From a virus: 64,000 nucleotides of DNA. The DNA is taken from the IMG/VR virus record IMGVR_UViG_3300008120_000440, positions 1 to 64,000 of that record; one strand, given 5' to 3'. Made by a program: the position numbers and the translations under genes. Position 1 is the stretch's first letter, and each line of letters begins with the position of its first letter. Shown here in pieces: positions 42,067 to 49,921 of this stretch. Under the pieces are notes generated by a model, which had not been told where the DNA came from, made no database searches, and saw only the letters and a program-made list of their open reading frames with translations.

Positions 42067-42612
42067 TTACCTATCCGAATTTGGCGGAGACTCAATGCTT
42101 GGTTGGTCAATTGTTCCAGCAGGTGCTTCAATTGGCACCCATGCCCTAGAGTACTTGTGCTCAGCAATTTTCTTTCGCTTGAGTATCGTTCCGTCCATGA
42201 GAATTTGAAGTTCGTCATATTTCATTGACAGCAGCCTGTCAAAGTCTTTTTCTTCGTAAGCACCAGATGCAAGCAACTCTCTAATTATGTCGGAAACCTT
42301 GTGCGCCACTAAAGCACCCCTGCCTCGGTTAAGGCGCATGTGCATTACCCTCGCCTCAAGGGAATCGCAATCCACAAATGTCACTGGTACAAGATTGTTG
42401 AATTTCTTGCTCATGTGCTTATTATCTTTAACTAGCATCCACCTGTGATATCCATCAATGATTGTGTTTGTTGATTTTTGGACAATAATCGGAGACATGA
42501 AGCCGTAATCATAAAGCGAGCCAGATAGGACTAATAGGTCTGGCCTCAGAACATGTGTCGCGCACCATTCTGGCTTATTCAATACCGAAACATCTACAAG
42601 TTCAATTTCCAT
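42067..42612 (-). CDS. ParB/Srx-like nuclease-domain protein (second ParB, IbrB-like)
   Basis: 181 aa from the ATG at 42612, with AGGAG ~14 bases upstream; a longer frame from 42744 overlaps the preceding gene and is not supported. The ParB N-terminal region has DLLVLSGSLYDYGFMSPIIV, then STNTIIDGYHRWMLVKDN, with the GYHRW loop equivalent to the GERR/GxxR CTP-contact motif. It then has RLNRGRGALVAHKVSDIIRE. The C-terminal part is basic. It pairs with a PAPS-reductase-like gene as in IbrA/IbrB-type pairs. Here ParB genes flank that gene on both sides. Confidence 0.75.
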   Translation of the reverse strand: MEIELVDVSVLNKPEWCATHVLRPDLLVLSGSLYDYGFMSPIIVQKSTNTIIDGYHRWMLVKDNKHMSKKFNNLVPVTFVDCDSLEARVMHMRLNRGRGALVAHKVSDIIRELLASGAYEEKDFDRLLSMKYDELQILMDGTILKRKKIAEHKYSRAWVPIEAPAGTIDQPSIESPPNSDR

Positions 42613-42625
42613 GTAACACCTACTC

Positions 42626-43789
42626 CTATTGTTGTTGGTTTCCGTCAATGTCTTGTCCATCTTCGCCGAGCCTGAGCGCAAGTTGACGAACCGCATGGAC
42701 TTTGGTTTTTGGGCCGATAGGACTTGCTGATTCACCGACATCAAGAGAGCCCATAAGCATCGTCCTAATCAATTGATAAATAGTGTAGGACTTTGGGTCA
42801 GCCAAGTGCTTTCGTCTGAATTCCGCAACAAAAGATTTTGCTCGTCGGGTTTTGAACTCACCAATCATGTAGTCATCAATGAAGTAACTAGCACCCTCAA
42901 AGCCAAGTTTTGCGTAATTGTTGACTAGCGCTTCTATGTCAACCGAGGCCCAATAAAGTCGCTGAGCATCAATGTATGGAAATACTTCTACCAGTCTGTC
43001 GTAGAATTCTGGCTCAGTTGCAACAACATCGCCTATACGGCGAATGGCAACTGAGTGCAAAGGTATCCCAACTCTGCTATTACTGTCGGTTATTGCGGCA
43101 ACATCGTAATAAGAGCAGTACTCAGCATTGTGCTCTTCCGACAAAAATTTGAATACATCATTTGATTGCCAGTCATAAATTACTTTTGCGAACTTTAATG
43201 GAATCCCTTTTTTGTTTTTGTACGGTGTAACGATGTAGTTCTCATGCAACTTCTGAACTAGTGAACGGTAGCGAATCATGGATTCATTTGCTCTCACACC
43301 AGTAATAAACGCAACACTCCCCTGCTTGCCCTGCATCGTGTAGTAGTCAACTGATTCAGGAAGAGGCTTTGTCGCATCAAGTCCAAAATGCTCAGCCCTA
43401 ATCGCCCATGATGGCATCGGACGAATCAAGCGACCTTCTTTCTCTCGCTTGCTGCTCCATAGAATTGCTGACTGTCGTTTACCTAGAACCCAAATTTCAG
43501 TTCCATATGGAAGGCAATACCACTCCATATCAACCCAGTCGTAATTTCTGACTTTTTCAATATATTCAATGGTTCGTGGGCTAACCATTTCTTCATCGCG
43601 GAAAATCACTTTTACTGGGCCAAGCCCTCGCTCTTCGTGCACTTCTTTTGCTAGGTAAAGAACTGCTGACGAATCTTTTCCACCAGAAAACTGAACACAT
43701 ACAGTGTCAAAAGTATCGTAAACATGCCTGATGCGCGCCCGAGCCGCCTCAACGCAGTCCATGTCAAGAAATAGTCGTTGGCGTGTCAT
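42626..43789 (-). CDS. PAPS reductase-family PP-loop protein (IbrA/DndC-like)
   Basis: 387 aa. The ATP-pyrophosphatase PP-loop is VQFSGGKDSSAVLYLAKEV at residues ~31-50. Downstream elements include FRDEEMVSPRTIEYIE, SVAFITGVRANESMIRYR and KVIYDWQSNDVFKFLSE. This is a phosphoadenosine-phosphosulfate-reductase superfamily protein, of the group that activates substrates as adenylates, for example in sulfur transfer to nucleic acids. No CxxC that would bind a cluster is evident. The start overlaps the stop of the first ParB gene (TAATG). With the two ParB genes it makes a three-gene cassette of unknown substrate; DNA modification is one possibility. Confidence 0.85.
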   Translation of the reverse strand: MTRQRLFLDMDCVEAARARIRHVYDTFDTVCVQFSGGKDSSAVLYLAKEVHEERGLGPVKVIFRDEEMVSPRTIEYIEKVRNYDWVDMEWYCLPYGTEIWVLGKRQSAILWSSKREKEGRLIRPMPSWAIRAEHFGLDATKPLPESVDYYTMQGKQGSVAFITGVRANESMIRYRSLVQKLHENYIVTPYKNKKGIPLKFAKVIYDWQSNDVFKFLSEEHNAEYCSYYDVAAITDSNSRVGIPLHSVAIRRIGDVVATEPEFYDRLVEVFPYIDAQRLYWASVDIEALVNNYAKLGFEGASYFIDDYMIGEFKTRRAKSFVAEFRRKHLADPKSYTIYQLIRTMLMGSLDVGESASPIGPKTKVHAVRQLALRLGEDGQDIDGNQQQ

Positions 43790-44589
43790 TACACCTCGCA
43801 GTGTTCGTCAATAAAATTCATTAACCGTTCAGCAGTTGTATTTCCATCTATTGATGGATTACTGCGAAGCCAGCGCACAAAGTTGTACCAACGGCTCTGT
43901 TGTTCTGGGGTGTCAAAAACAATCGTGTATTGAACAATCGCTTGCGGTGCGGCGTTTGGCATTGCTGTAGCAGCGCCCTTTACTGCCAGTTCTTTTTGGT
44001 CATGCTCTGGACTGGCGACTATTTTTGCTTCTTCGTTTTCATCAACTTTGACCATTGAGCGAAGTTCTTCCTTGTATTCCTCTTGCTGCTGAACAGAAAG
44101 CGGATTCACAATTGCTGGAGGAATGTACTCTCCGCCTGTAACAACTTCAACTTCACGCAGTGTCGCTCGCTCATCAATTGCGGCAATTTCAAATTCGTCC
44201 CAGCCAAGGTTGTCCCATAAAGTTATGTAGTCATCAGAAACCGTTGACAAAAGATTATTTAGTAAATCATCGTCTGTATAGCCAAGTTCCATGGTTCTGT
44301 TATCAGCAAGCGCGTATGCAATTGCCCTCTTGTCATCACCCTCAAGGAAAATACACGCAATCTTGTCCCAGCCCAAACGCTTTGCTGCCTGAAGTTGGTG
44401 ATTACCAGCAATAACCGTCATTGTCCCATCGTTATTTTTGCGAGCAACAATCGGCTTGACCTGCCCAAACTCTTGGTAGGAAGCAGCGATTGCGTCAATG
44501 TCGCCTTTGCGTGGATTGCCCTCAAGTTGCTCAAGGCTGTTGATGTCAACAGCAAGCGATTTAAGTGATTCGTGAATTCCGTTTTTCAT
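43789..44589 (-). CDS. ParB/Spo0J-type nuclease-domain protein (first ParB)
   Basis: 266 aa. ParB domain: LEGNPRKGDIDAIAASYQEF, GQVKPIVARKNNDGTMTVIA and GNHQLQAAKRLGW, followed by ALADNRTMELGYTDDDLLNN. The C-terminal ~110 residues (VKGAATAMPNAAPQAIVQYT, FDTPEQQSRWYNFVRWLRSN) form an extra domain seen in phage ParB-like proteins. No partner ParA ATPase or parS-like repeat is nearby, so plasmid partition is unlikely. Overlaps the 112-aa gene by four bases (ATGA) and the PAPS-reductase gene by one. Confidence 0.85.
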   Translation of the reverse strand: MKNGIHESLKSLAVDINSLEQLEGNPRKGDIDAIAASYQEFGQVKPIVARKNNDGTMTVIAGNHQLQAAKRLGWDKIACIFLEGDDKRAIAYALADNRTMELGYTDDDLLNNLLSTVSDDYITLWDNLGWDEFEIAAIDERATLREVEVVTGGEYIPPAIVNPLSVQQQEEYKEELRSMVKVDENEEAKIVASPEHDQKELAVKGAATAMPNAAPQAIVQYTIVFDTPEQQSRWYNFVRWLRSNPSIDGNTTAERLMNFIDEHCEV

Positions 44590-44924
44590 ACCTGTACTCT
44601 CACATTTGCGTTAAGTGTTCGTAATGAGTCCATTGATGTTCTCACTGACAAAAGTTTTTCGCGCTTTGCTTTTACGAGCGCCTCTGCAATTTTATAGTCA
44701 TAGTCAAAATCGCTCATCTTGTAGTCTGCCCATGCTTCGCGCTCTTTGATTGAACCTTTTGCTGCAAGATACTCTTTTGCCCAATTCGCTTTATAGAGTG
44801 CTTCTTTTTTAGCGGCATCCTCAGCAAGTTTTTCAAATGCCTCAGTTTCTTCTTCAAGCATGTCCATGAACCTGAGAATTTCATTCTCAATTTCTATTTG
44901 ACTGATAGGTCCACTTCTAGCCAT
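44586..44924 (-). CDS. Small coiled-coil phage protein
   Basis: 112 aa, predicted mainly helical and charged: EILRFMDMLEEETEAFEKLA, then EALYKANWAKEYLAAKGSIK and KIAEALVKAKREKLLSVRTS. This family is frequent in actinobacteriophage recombination/replication regions, but its function is unknown to me. It could be a partner of the RuvC-like or ParB proteins. One base from the upstream gene and an ATGA overlap downstream. Confidence 0.65.
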   Translation of the reverse strand: MARSGPISQIEIENEILRFMDMLEEETEAFEKLAEDAAKKEALYKANWAKEYLAAKGSIKEREAWADYKMSDFDYDYKIAEALVKAKREKLLSVRTSMDSLRTLNANVRVQV

Positions 44925-44925
44925 G

Positions 44926-45465
44926 TTATTTGCCCTTTTCTAGTGCACTGAATAGTGGCTCCCAATCTATCTTGGTCAGTGCAGAAAGTTGTTCATCCGA
45001 CCACTTATATTGAGACTCTCCAAGCCTGGCTAAAACCATTTGCTCAAGGACCCACGCATCACACACATCGTCTGCAGATGGGCCAGTAAAACTAATTCCA
45101 GATATTGCAAATACTGAAAACAAAACTTCTTTTTTCCCAGCGTTTCCTTTCCCAGTAGCAAATTTTGCACGGCATGTTGGCGGAACATCAATGATTGGGA
45201 ATCCGTGTTTAGTCAGGAGGGATTTGACCACGCCGCCAAGTTCTCCTATTGCATGTGCTCTACTGAACTTTGAGCCAAATGAGTACCCCTCTATTAGAAT
45301 TGCGGCTGGTCTGGTTGAAGAAGCGATTTCAAGTATTTTTTCTGAAATCTCAATCAGGCGAGCAGTCCCTTTTTGCTTTGACGCAATAGCAACATATTCC
45401 CCACCAACGCACACGCCAGTAGATGTAAGGGATAGGTCAATCCCCATGAATCTTAAATCGCTCAT
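44926..45465 (-). CDS. RuvC-like Holliday junction resolvase
   Basis: 179 aa. RNase H-fold acidic residues: D in FMGIDLSLTSTGVCV, E in AAILIEGYSFG, and the C-terminal D pair in SADDVCDAWVLEQM, matching RuvC/phage resolvase architecture. The KGNAGKKEVLF loop before the last acidic pair supports nucleic-acid binding. It resolves branched DNA before packaging. It follows a terminator in the 118-base gap upstream and so may have separate expression. Confidence 0.82.
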   Translation of the reverse strand: MSDLRFMGIDLSLTSTGVCVGGEYVAIASKQKGTARLIEISEKILEIASSTRPAAILIEGYSFGSKFSRAHAIGELGGVVKSLLTKHGFPIIDVPPTCRAKFATGKGNAGKKEVLFSVFAISGISFTGPSADDVCDAWVLEQMVLARLGESQYKWSDEQLSALTKIDWEPLFSALEKGK

Positions 45466-45502
45466 GCGACGAGACTACTACGCAAACCCAATAAATACGG
45501 GT

Positions 45503-45555
45503 AAAAAATAATAGACGCAAGGACAGGGTAAGTCTCCCTACCCTGCCCTCGCGCC
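45503..45555 (-). terminator. Strong intrinsic terminator with G-U pairs
   Basis: On the minus-strand RNA, GGCGCGAGGGCAGGGTA pairs with TACCCTGTCCTTGCGTC around an 8-nt loop: 17 pairs, of which three are G-U. It is followed directly by TATTATTTTTT. On the plus-strand RNA the same three positions would be A-C mismatches, so the structure is built for minus-strand termination. It ends the run from TerL to HNH and sits beside the 23S-like sequence. Confidence 0.8.
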
Positions 45556-45571
45556 TATAACGGTCCTAAGG
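45555..45571 (+). other. 17-nt exact match to the conserved 23S rRNA helix 69-71 core
   Basis: CTATAACGGTCCTAAGG reads on the plus strand. From memory it equals E. coli 23S rRNA C1914-G1930 (loop and 3' strand of helix 69, first bases of helix 71) and is inside the recognition sequence of the homing enzyme I-CeuI. It lies 12 bases after the HNH stop and directly before the terminator stem, so the minus-strand transcript would carry the antisense copy. The match stops sharply on both sides. Confidence 0.75.
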
Positions 45572-45583
45572 ATTACTAGTTTA

Positions 45584-45889
45584 CTACCGTTCCCATCCGT
45601 GCCTTGCAAGTCCTAAATCAAATGCAAGTTGTGGATAATTTCCAATCCTGTTGTGACACGGCCTGCACACGGCGAGCAAGTTTTCTTCATCCAAAATTGA
45701 ACCACCCTGCGAGCGTCTCACTAGTTCGTGAATATCAACAGAGCGATTTTGATTGAACAAAGTTTTTTCGTCATACTTCGCAAACACTTTGCACGCTTGA
45801 CAGTACGGATATTTTTCCAGCAAAGCCTTAACCAATGGTCTGCGAAGTTCGTACTCCGCTTCCTTCTTTTTGCTTCGCTTGCGAATCAT
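45584..45889 (-). CDS. HNH endonuclease
   Basis: 101 aa. Cys pair PYCQACK, the D-I-H-E motif (RSVDIHELVRRSQGG), LLAVCRPCHNRIG with the second Cys pair and final His. These are all elements of an HNH/beta-beta-alpha-metal nuclease with structural zinc. The length is typical of stand-alone phage HNH proteins that assist terminase or act as homing nucleases. The start overlaps the stop of the 45889 gene by one base. It is the last gene before the terminator, and its transcript tail carries the 23S-like sequence. Confidence 0.85.
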   Translation of the reverse strand: MIRKRSKKKEAEYELRRPLVKALLEKYPYCQACKVFAKYDEKTLFNQNRSVDIHELVRRSQGGSILDEENLLAVCRPCHNRIGNYPQLAFDLGLARHGWER

Positions 45890-46413
45890 CAGATTCCGTC
45901 TATTGATTCAAATGTCCAACGATTGTCAAGAGCGTCCCAAAGCGCTCTGTCAATTGCCGTCTCTTCAAGGTCATACTCATCAAGAAGGTTTTTATGCTTA
46001 ATGATTGCTTTCCTATAGAAGTCGGCCTGAGCGGCATCATTCTGTGCAGCAACCTTGATGTGGTCGTCGCTTCCAGTGTCAATCAACTTAGTCACTTCAT
46101 CAAGACGCCTATTCACATGGAACATAAATCGCTCAATCTTTGTCCTGCGTAGTGAATATGCAAGTTCGGCTTCCTCGGCAAGAACTACACCGTCTTCGCC
46201 AAGTGCTTCGTAGCGCTCTTTATCTGCTTCTGCATCGGCATTTATGTCGTCAACTTGAGACTGAAGATTGTCAATAAGAAGCAAAAGCGCTTTTTGCCAC
46301 CTAGCCCAATTTCTAGGCTCTAACAAAATTTTCCGTTGTTGCGATGAAATTTTGTTTTTCACATCCTCCGATACGAGGCGTGCAAATGCGTCGTCGTTTA
46401 ATAGTGAACTCAT
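45889..46413 (-). CDS. Hypothetical coiled-coil protein
   Basis: 174 aa, predicted helical: NWARWQKALLLLIDNLQSQV, then a long acidic helix and RTKIERFMFHVNRRLDEVTK. No catalytic motif is seen. Found between the PD-(D/E)XK nuclease and HNH genes, in the recombination/packaging group; similar proteins occur in actinobacteriophage genomes at this place. Function unknown. Confidence 0.62.
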   Translation of the reverse strand: MSSLLNDDAFARLVSEDVKNKISSQQRKILLEPRNWARWQKALLLLIDNLQSQVDDINADAEADKERYEALGEDGVVLAEEAELAYSLRRTKIERFMFHVNRRLDEVTKLIDTGSDDHIKVAAQNDAAQADFYRKAIIKHKNLLDEYDLEETAIDRALWDALDNRWTFESIDGI

Positions 46414-46419
46414 ACTAAA

Positions 46420-47202
46420 TTACTTTCTACTCCATGCTGGACAAATTGATTTGTATGAACAATAATCGCACAACTTTGATTTTATTGGTTCAAATGAACC
46501 AGTTACACACCGCTCATCAATTCGTTGTTTGATTCCAACCACTCTCTCAACCGTATTTTGTAGTGTCTCGTCTGTGACAATCTCCGTGAATTTAACGCCA
46601 TCTTTGAGGTACAAAAGTTCTAACTTTGATGCTTTAAACAATGATGAAATATTCATCAGTGCTGCATAAATGCGCAACTGTTCAAACTTTCCAGAAACCC
46701 AGTTTTTGTTTGGAGTTTTGCCAGTCTTGTAATCCGAAATAACTAATCCGCCATCAGCGTCATTGCTAAATCTGTCAATAAAACCTTTCAGTGTTACGCC
46801 ACCTAAAGAATCATTTAGTTCGTGTTCAATCCCAGCGGGAACCACTTTTGACGGGTCTTCAATTAGCCATAGGTTCTCAATACAAAACCATGACTGCCAG
46901 CGAATCTTTTTTATTTCGTCAGCACGACGGACAACAACTGCAATCTTGTCGCCCCACTCTTTGTTCCAGCACTCTGCAGCAAGGAATCTCGCTGACTGAA
47001 GAGTTCTATCGTTTGGTGGCAATTTGTAAAACAGTTCCAAGACATCGTGGACAAAGTTCCCCATCAGCGCCTCTTTGCCAGACTCATCTGGAATGTTGTC
47101 TATCTTCCCGTACTTAAACTTGAGCGGACATTGCTCAAATGTCGCCAAAGAGGACGGAGAAAGATGCGCTGGTGGTTGTAAGTCCTTATTTTCCAGATTC
47201 AA
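46420..47202 (-). CDS. PD-(D/E)XK exonuclease, Cas4/RecB-like
   Basis: 260 aa. HLSPSSLATFEQCPLKFKYG opens the domain with a first Cys. GNFVHDVLELFY supplies the motif I His, and GLVISDYKTGKT is the core D-x-K with catalytic Asp and Lys. CDYCSYKSICPAW at the C-terminus supplies the three other Cys of a 4Fe-4S cluster. This matches RecB-like/Cas4-type exonucleases, which resect DNA ends for recombination. It pairs with the Rad52-like annealing protein just upstream (17-base overlap). This is not part of a CRISPR system: no Cas1/Cas2 or array is present. Confidence 0.88.
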   Translation of the reverse strand: MNLENKDLQPPAHLSPSSLATFEQCPLKFKYGKIDNIPDESGKEALMGNFVHDVLELFYKLPPNDRTLQSARFLAAECWNKEWGDKIAVVVRRADEIKKIRWQSWFCIENLWLIEDPSKVVPAGIEHELNDSLGGVTLKGFIDRFSNDADGGLVISDYKTGKTPNKNWVSGKFEQLRIYAALMNISSLFKASKLELLYLKDGVKFTEIVTDETLQNTVERVVGIKQRIDERCVTGSFEPIKSKLCDYCSYKSICPAWSRK

Positions 47203-47851
47203 CGACTTCGCCCTTCAATTTTATTTGGGCTAATTTTGAATAAAGGAAATCAAGAATTTCTTCTGATGCGTCTTTTGCGCTGGTTGGCTTTGGCTTGTCG
47301 CCATATTGCTGTTTCCAGTACTCGCCAAGTTGGTCGCGCTCTTCTTTTGTCAACTTCTTTGAAGCGTCCTTGAATTCTTCCCAACGCTTCTCGCTCTCCG
47401 ACATGGGTGCATTTGAAGCATCAATGACTTGCTCAATTTCAATTGCGTCTTCACTGCGGGCAAGGTACAGACCTACGCCAAGCGTTTGTGCCGCTTTTTT
47501 CAGAGCATCAGAAATTGCGCCTTTGAACTCATCGCCGAGGTCAACTATTCCGCCAGCCTTAGTGCGCTTAATTTTCTGCCCACCAAATCCATCGCGAGTG
47601 ACGATGTTGAAATCTTCTCCAACCGCTGGAATCCACTCAAGACGCACATGAGCAACAATGAAATCTGGGTCTGATGCATCGCGTTCACAGCGAACAATCT
47701 TGAAAGACCACTTATCAACACCAAGCACTTTGTTGAGTCTGGTAATCACTTCACTCACTGGAATATATGTAAGAGCAGTGCCACCCTTGTTGAGAATCTT
47801 TTCCATTTCCCGTGGGAATGGTTCTGTGAGTTGTGGATAAATGTCATTCAT
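47186..47851 (-). CDS. Rad52/Sak-like single-strand annealing protein
   Basis: 221 aa. Core: LTYIPVSEVITRLNKVLGVD followed by KWSFKIV, VAHVRLEWIP, GDEFKGAISDALKKAAQTLG and VGLYLA, the Rad52/Rad22 fold pattern used by phage annealing proteins. The C-terminal ~70 residues are charged and helical. It anneals complementary single strands during phage recombination, fed by the PD-(D/E)XK exonuclease encoded next. The start overlaps the upstream stop by one base (TAATG). Confidence 0.82.
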   Translation of the reverse strand: MNDIYPQLTEPFPREMEKILNKGGTALTYIPVSEVITRLNKVLGVDKWSFKIVRCERDASDPDFIVAHVRLEWIPAVGEDFNIVTRDGFGGQKIKRTKAGGIVDLGDEFKGAISDALKKAAQTLGVGLYLARSEDAIEIEQVIDASNAPMSESEKRWEEFKDASKKLTKEERDQLGEYWKQQYGDKPKPTSAKDASEEILDFLYSKLAQIKLKGEVVESGK

Positions 47852-48342
47852 TACTTTGCCTCCCTAACGATGATGCTTGTTTTAAAATCTCCCTGTTCGC
47901 AATACGAATCAGGATTCACTCCAATTTCTCCAAGTTTGCCAACTCGCCAGTACGAAACTGCTGCATAATCAAGCAATTTGACAACCATGTCCTGTGCGCT
48001 CATGACGATTTCACCAGTGTCCATGTCAACGGACATTTCAGACAGACGCTCAGCAACGCGAGTTGCTAGTTCAGGGTGACGCCACTTCTTTCTGTCTGCT
48101 GCTGTTTTCTTTTCAATCGTGATTCCGCTTGCGGTCTCAATCATTCCGCTGGAGCCCATCAGGTTGCCAACACCGTGAGCAAATGAGTCGTAGATAACAG
48201 ACAGTTCGCGCTTTGCAAAATTCAGTTTTGCAAGACCCTCTGCTGCTTCATCAATCTCTGGTTTTGAGTCAATGTACTCAGCCAGTTGCTTGTTCAATTC
48301 TGCCAATGCTGAAGCAAAATCATCCAGTGATTTAATAGCCAT
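47851..48342 (-). CDS. Hypothetical phage recombination-region protein
   Basis: 163 aa. An N-terminal helical part with an acidic stretch (DSKPEIDEAAEGLAKL), then TIEKKTAADRKKWRHPELAT and RVGKLGEIGVNPDSYCEQ. This layout is familiar in actinobacteriophage proteins beside annealing and Cas4-like genes, where its function is not known. It follows the TerL gene by 34 bases and couples to the annealing gene. Confidence 0.65.
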   Translation of the reverse strand: MAIKSLDDFASALAELNKQLAEYIDSKPEIDEAAEGLAKLNFAKRELSVIYDSFAHGVGNLMGSSGMIETASGITIEKKTAADRKKWRHPELATRVAERLSEMSVDMDTGEIVMSAQDMVVKLLDYAAVSYWRVGKLGEIGVNPDSYCEQGDFKTSIIVREAK

Positions 48343-48376
48343 ATATGTCCTCGCTTAAGGTATTAGTAATAGTTAC

Positions 48377-49681
48377 CTAGACGACGATACTGACTCTTTT
48401 CCTCTGTGGCAACCCCAGTCCTGTCAAATGTGTAAATGCCCCAACTGCGGAGTCAACTTGGTCGTCGTGGTTGGTTGATTCTGGGAAAGAAGAAAGTTCG
48501 TCCATCCAGTCACTTAGCCACGCTCCACGCACAACCCTGACATTTCCATTTGCTACAGCGGCAGCAAATGGTCTTGCTCTAGTCACCTTGTCTCCAGTAG
48601 ACCGAATCGCCGCAAAGTCGTAGCCTGGGACCACATATCGCGCATATTGGTCCATGAGCGCCTTGCCCGATGAGCCTGGTTCCTGCTCCATGCGGATTGG
48701 GACTAATTTCCCATCTTCATAAGCAGTCTGAGCAATAAACTGCTCAACCTTTTCGTTCTTCAGGCGTGCCTTTTTGACATCCAGCACATATGCGATGCCT
48801 TGGTCAAACATCATCAGGGTTCCGACCGTCCAGTCGGGGTCTGGGGTCGCGGCATTTGGCTCTGTCGCTGCAAGGTCCCAAAATCTGACGACTCGTGCCG
48901 ACGATGTGATTGGAGGGATTTCTTCATTATCCATAATAACTATTGATGTTCGCTCAAACATGCTTCCCAGCGTTGTTGACCACCAGTCACCTTCTTCAAG
49001 ACGGCGTCGTTCAACTGGGTCAAGGGCAGATAGTGCTTGGCGATACGAAACAGCGTCAATTCCAGGGTTATCCGTAAGTCGTGAAGGAACGAAGATTCTG
49101 CCTTTTTCCTGCCCTTCAACGATAAAACGCTGGCGGACCCAGTTCGGCGCAGGGTTTGAGGCGCACCTCATTCGCAGTGGAACTTCGGATAGGGGGCCGC
49201 TATTTGGGCGACGGAGACGAGAGAACATATATCGGTAATCGTTTTCACGGATTTCCGTGACCTCATCCATGCCGATGAATTGAAATTCAGAACCCTTATA
49301 GCGAAGGTAGTCACCAGTGTTGTTTAGGTATCCAAACGAAATTCTGGCCCCAGAGGGAAATGTCGCAACGAAACTGTTGTTGTTCCAGTGGATGTCGTCA
49401 TGAGGAGATATCCATGTTTTGAAGCGGTCCATGAGCGCTCCAGGAAGTGATAAGTCAGCAAATGTGCGACGGAAAAGAATTGCCGAATAGTTAGGCACAT
49501 CAACATACTGAAGCGCAGACATGAGAAGAGCAGAAGACTTTCCTCCTCCTGCAGCGCCGCCAAAAAGTGCCTCAATTGAGTAAGTTCTTAGGAAAACTCG
49601 TTGATTTATTGACGGAGCCTCTGGGACATAGAGGGGTTCCTTCGGTTGCAAATACTCTAAAACTTTTGCCCAATTAGTCAC
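48377..49681 (-). CDS. Terminase large subunit
   Basis: 434 aa from a GTG at 49681, preceded by GGAG at six bases; a TTG at 49696 is an alternative. Walker A LFGGAAGGGKSSALLMSALQ; Walker B FQFIGMDEVTE; a C-terminal RNase H-type nuclease begins RVVRFWDLAAT and includes TNHDDQVDSAVGAFTHL with the last acidic residues. It packages DNA into the prohead. It is transcribed away from the portal, unlike the usual TerL-portal operon. No small terminase was recognised nearby. Confidence 0.93.
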   Translation of the reverse strand: MTNWAKVLEYLQPKEPLYVPEAPSINQRVFLRTYSIEALFGGAAGGGKSSALLMSALQYVDVPNYSAILFRRTFADLSLPGALMDRFKTWISPHDDIHWNNNSFVATFPSGARISFGYLNNTGDYLRYKGSEFQFIGMDEVTEIRENDYRYMFSRLRRPNSGPLSEVPLRMRCASNPAPNWVRQRFIVEGQEKGRIFVPSRLTDNPGIDAVSYRQALSALDPVERRRLEEGDWWSTTLGSMFERTSIVIMDNEEIPPITSSARVVRFWDLAATEPNAATPDPDWTVGTLMMFDQGIAYVLDVKKARLKNEKVEQFIAQTAYEDGKLVPIRMEQEPGSSGKALMDQYARYVVPGYDFAAIRSTGDKVTRARPFAAAVANGNVRVVRGAWLSDWMDELSSFPESTNHDDQVDSAVGAFTHLTGLGLPQRKRVSIVV

Positions 49682-49733
49682 ATTCGTCTCCAACAAGTTC
49701 TATCGTATGTCACAATTGTGCGCTAGGTTGTAC

Positions 49734-49916
49734 ATGATGAAAAAAATATTCAGGGCAATTCGTTCAAAGTTGACCAGACCAACCTTCGCAAATTTGTTGA
49801 TGGCATCATTTATACTATTTACGGCGATTGGAGGATTTCTCATAGCACCACCAATCGGATTCCTGGTAGCGGGTTTAACATGCGGCATATTCGGATACAT
49901 ATTGGGCGCTGAGTAA
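49734..49916 (+). CDS. Small membrane protein upstream of portal
   Basis: 60 aa. The ATG at 49734 follows AGG; another ATG is at 49737, and a start at 49707 would extend toward the divergent terminase. A basic start (MMKKIFRAIRSKL) precedes two hydrophobic helices (ANLLMASFILFTAIGGFLIA and IGFLVAGLTCGIFGYILG), suggesting a two-pass inner-membrane protein. It could be a second holin or an entry-related protein. Five bases separate it from the portal start. Confidence 0.6.
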   Translation: MMKKIFRAIRSKLTRPTFANLLMASFILFTAIGGFLIAPPIGFLVAGLTCGIFGYILGAE

Positions 49917-49921
49917 AAATT

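Noticed and set aside
43789-44589. ParB gene as plasmid-like partition system
   Set aside because: No ParA-type ATPase and no parS-like repeats seen; pairing is with a PAPS-reductase-like gene.
46420-47202. Cas4-like nuclease as evidence of a CRISPR system
   Set aside because: No Cas1, Cas2, effector or array in the window; it pairs with a Rad52-like annealing protein, the usual phage recombination context.
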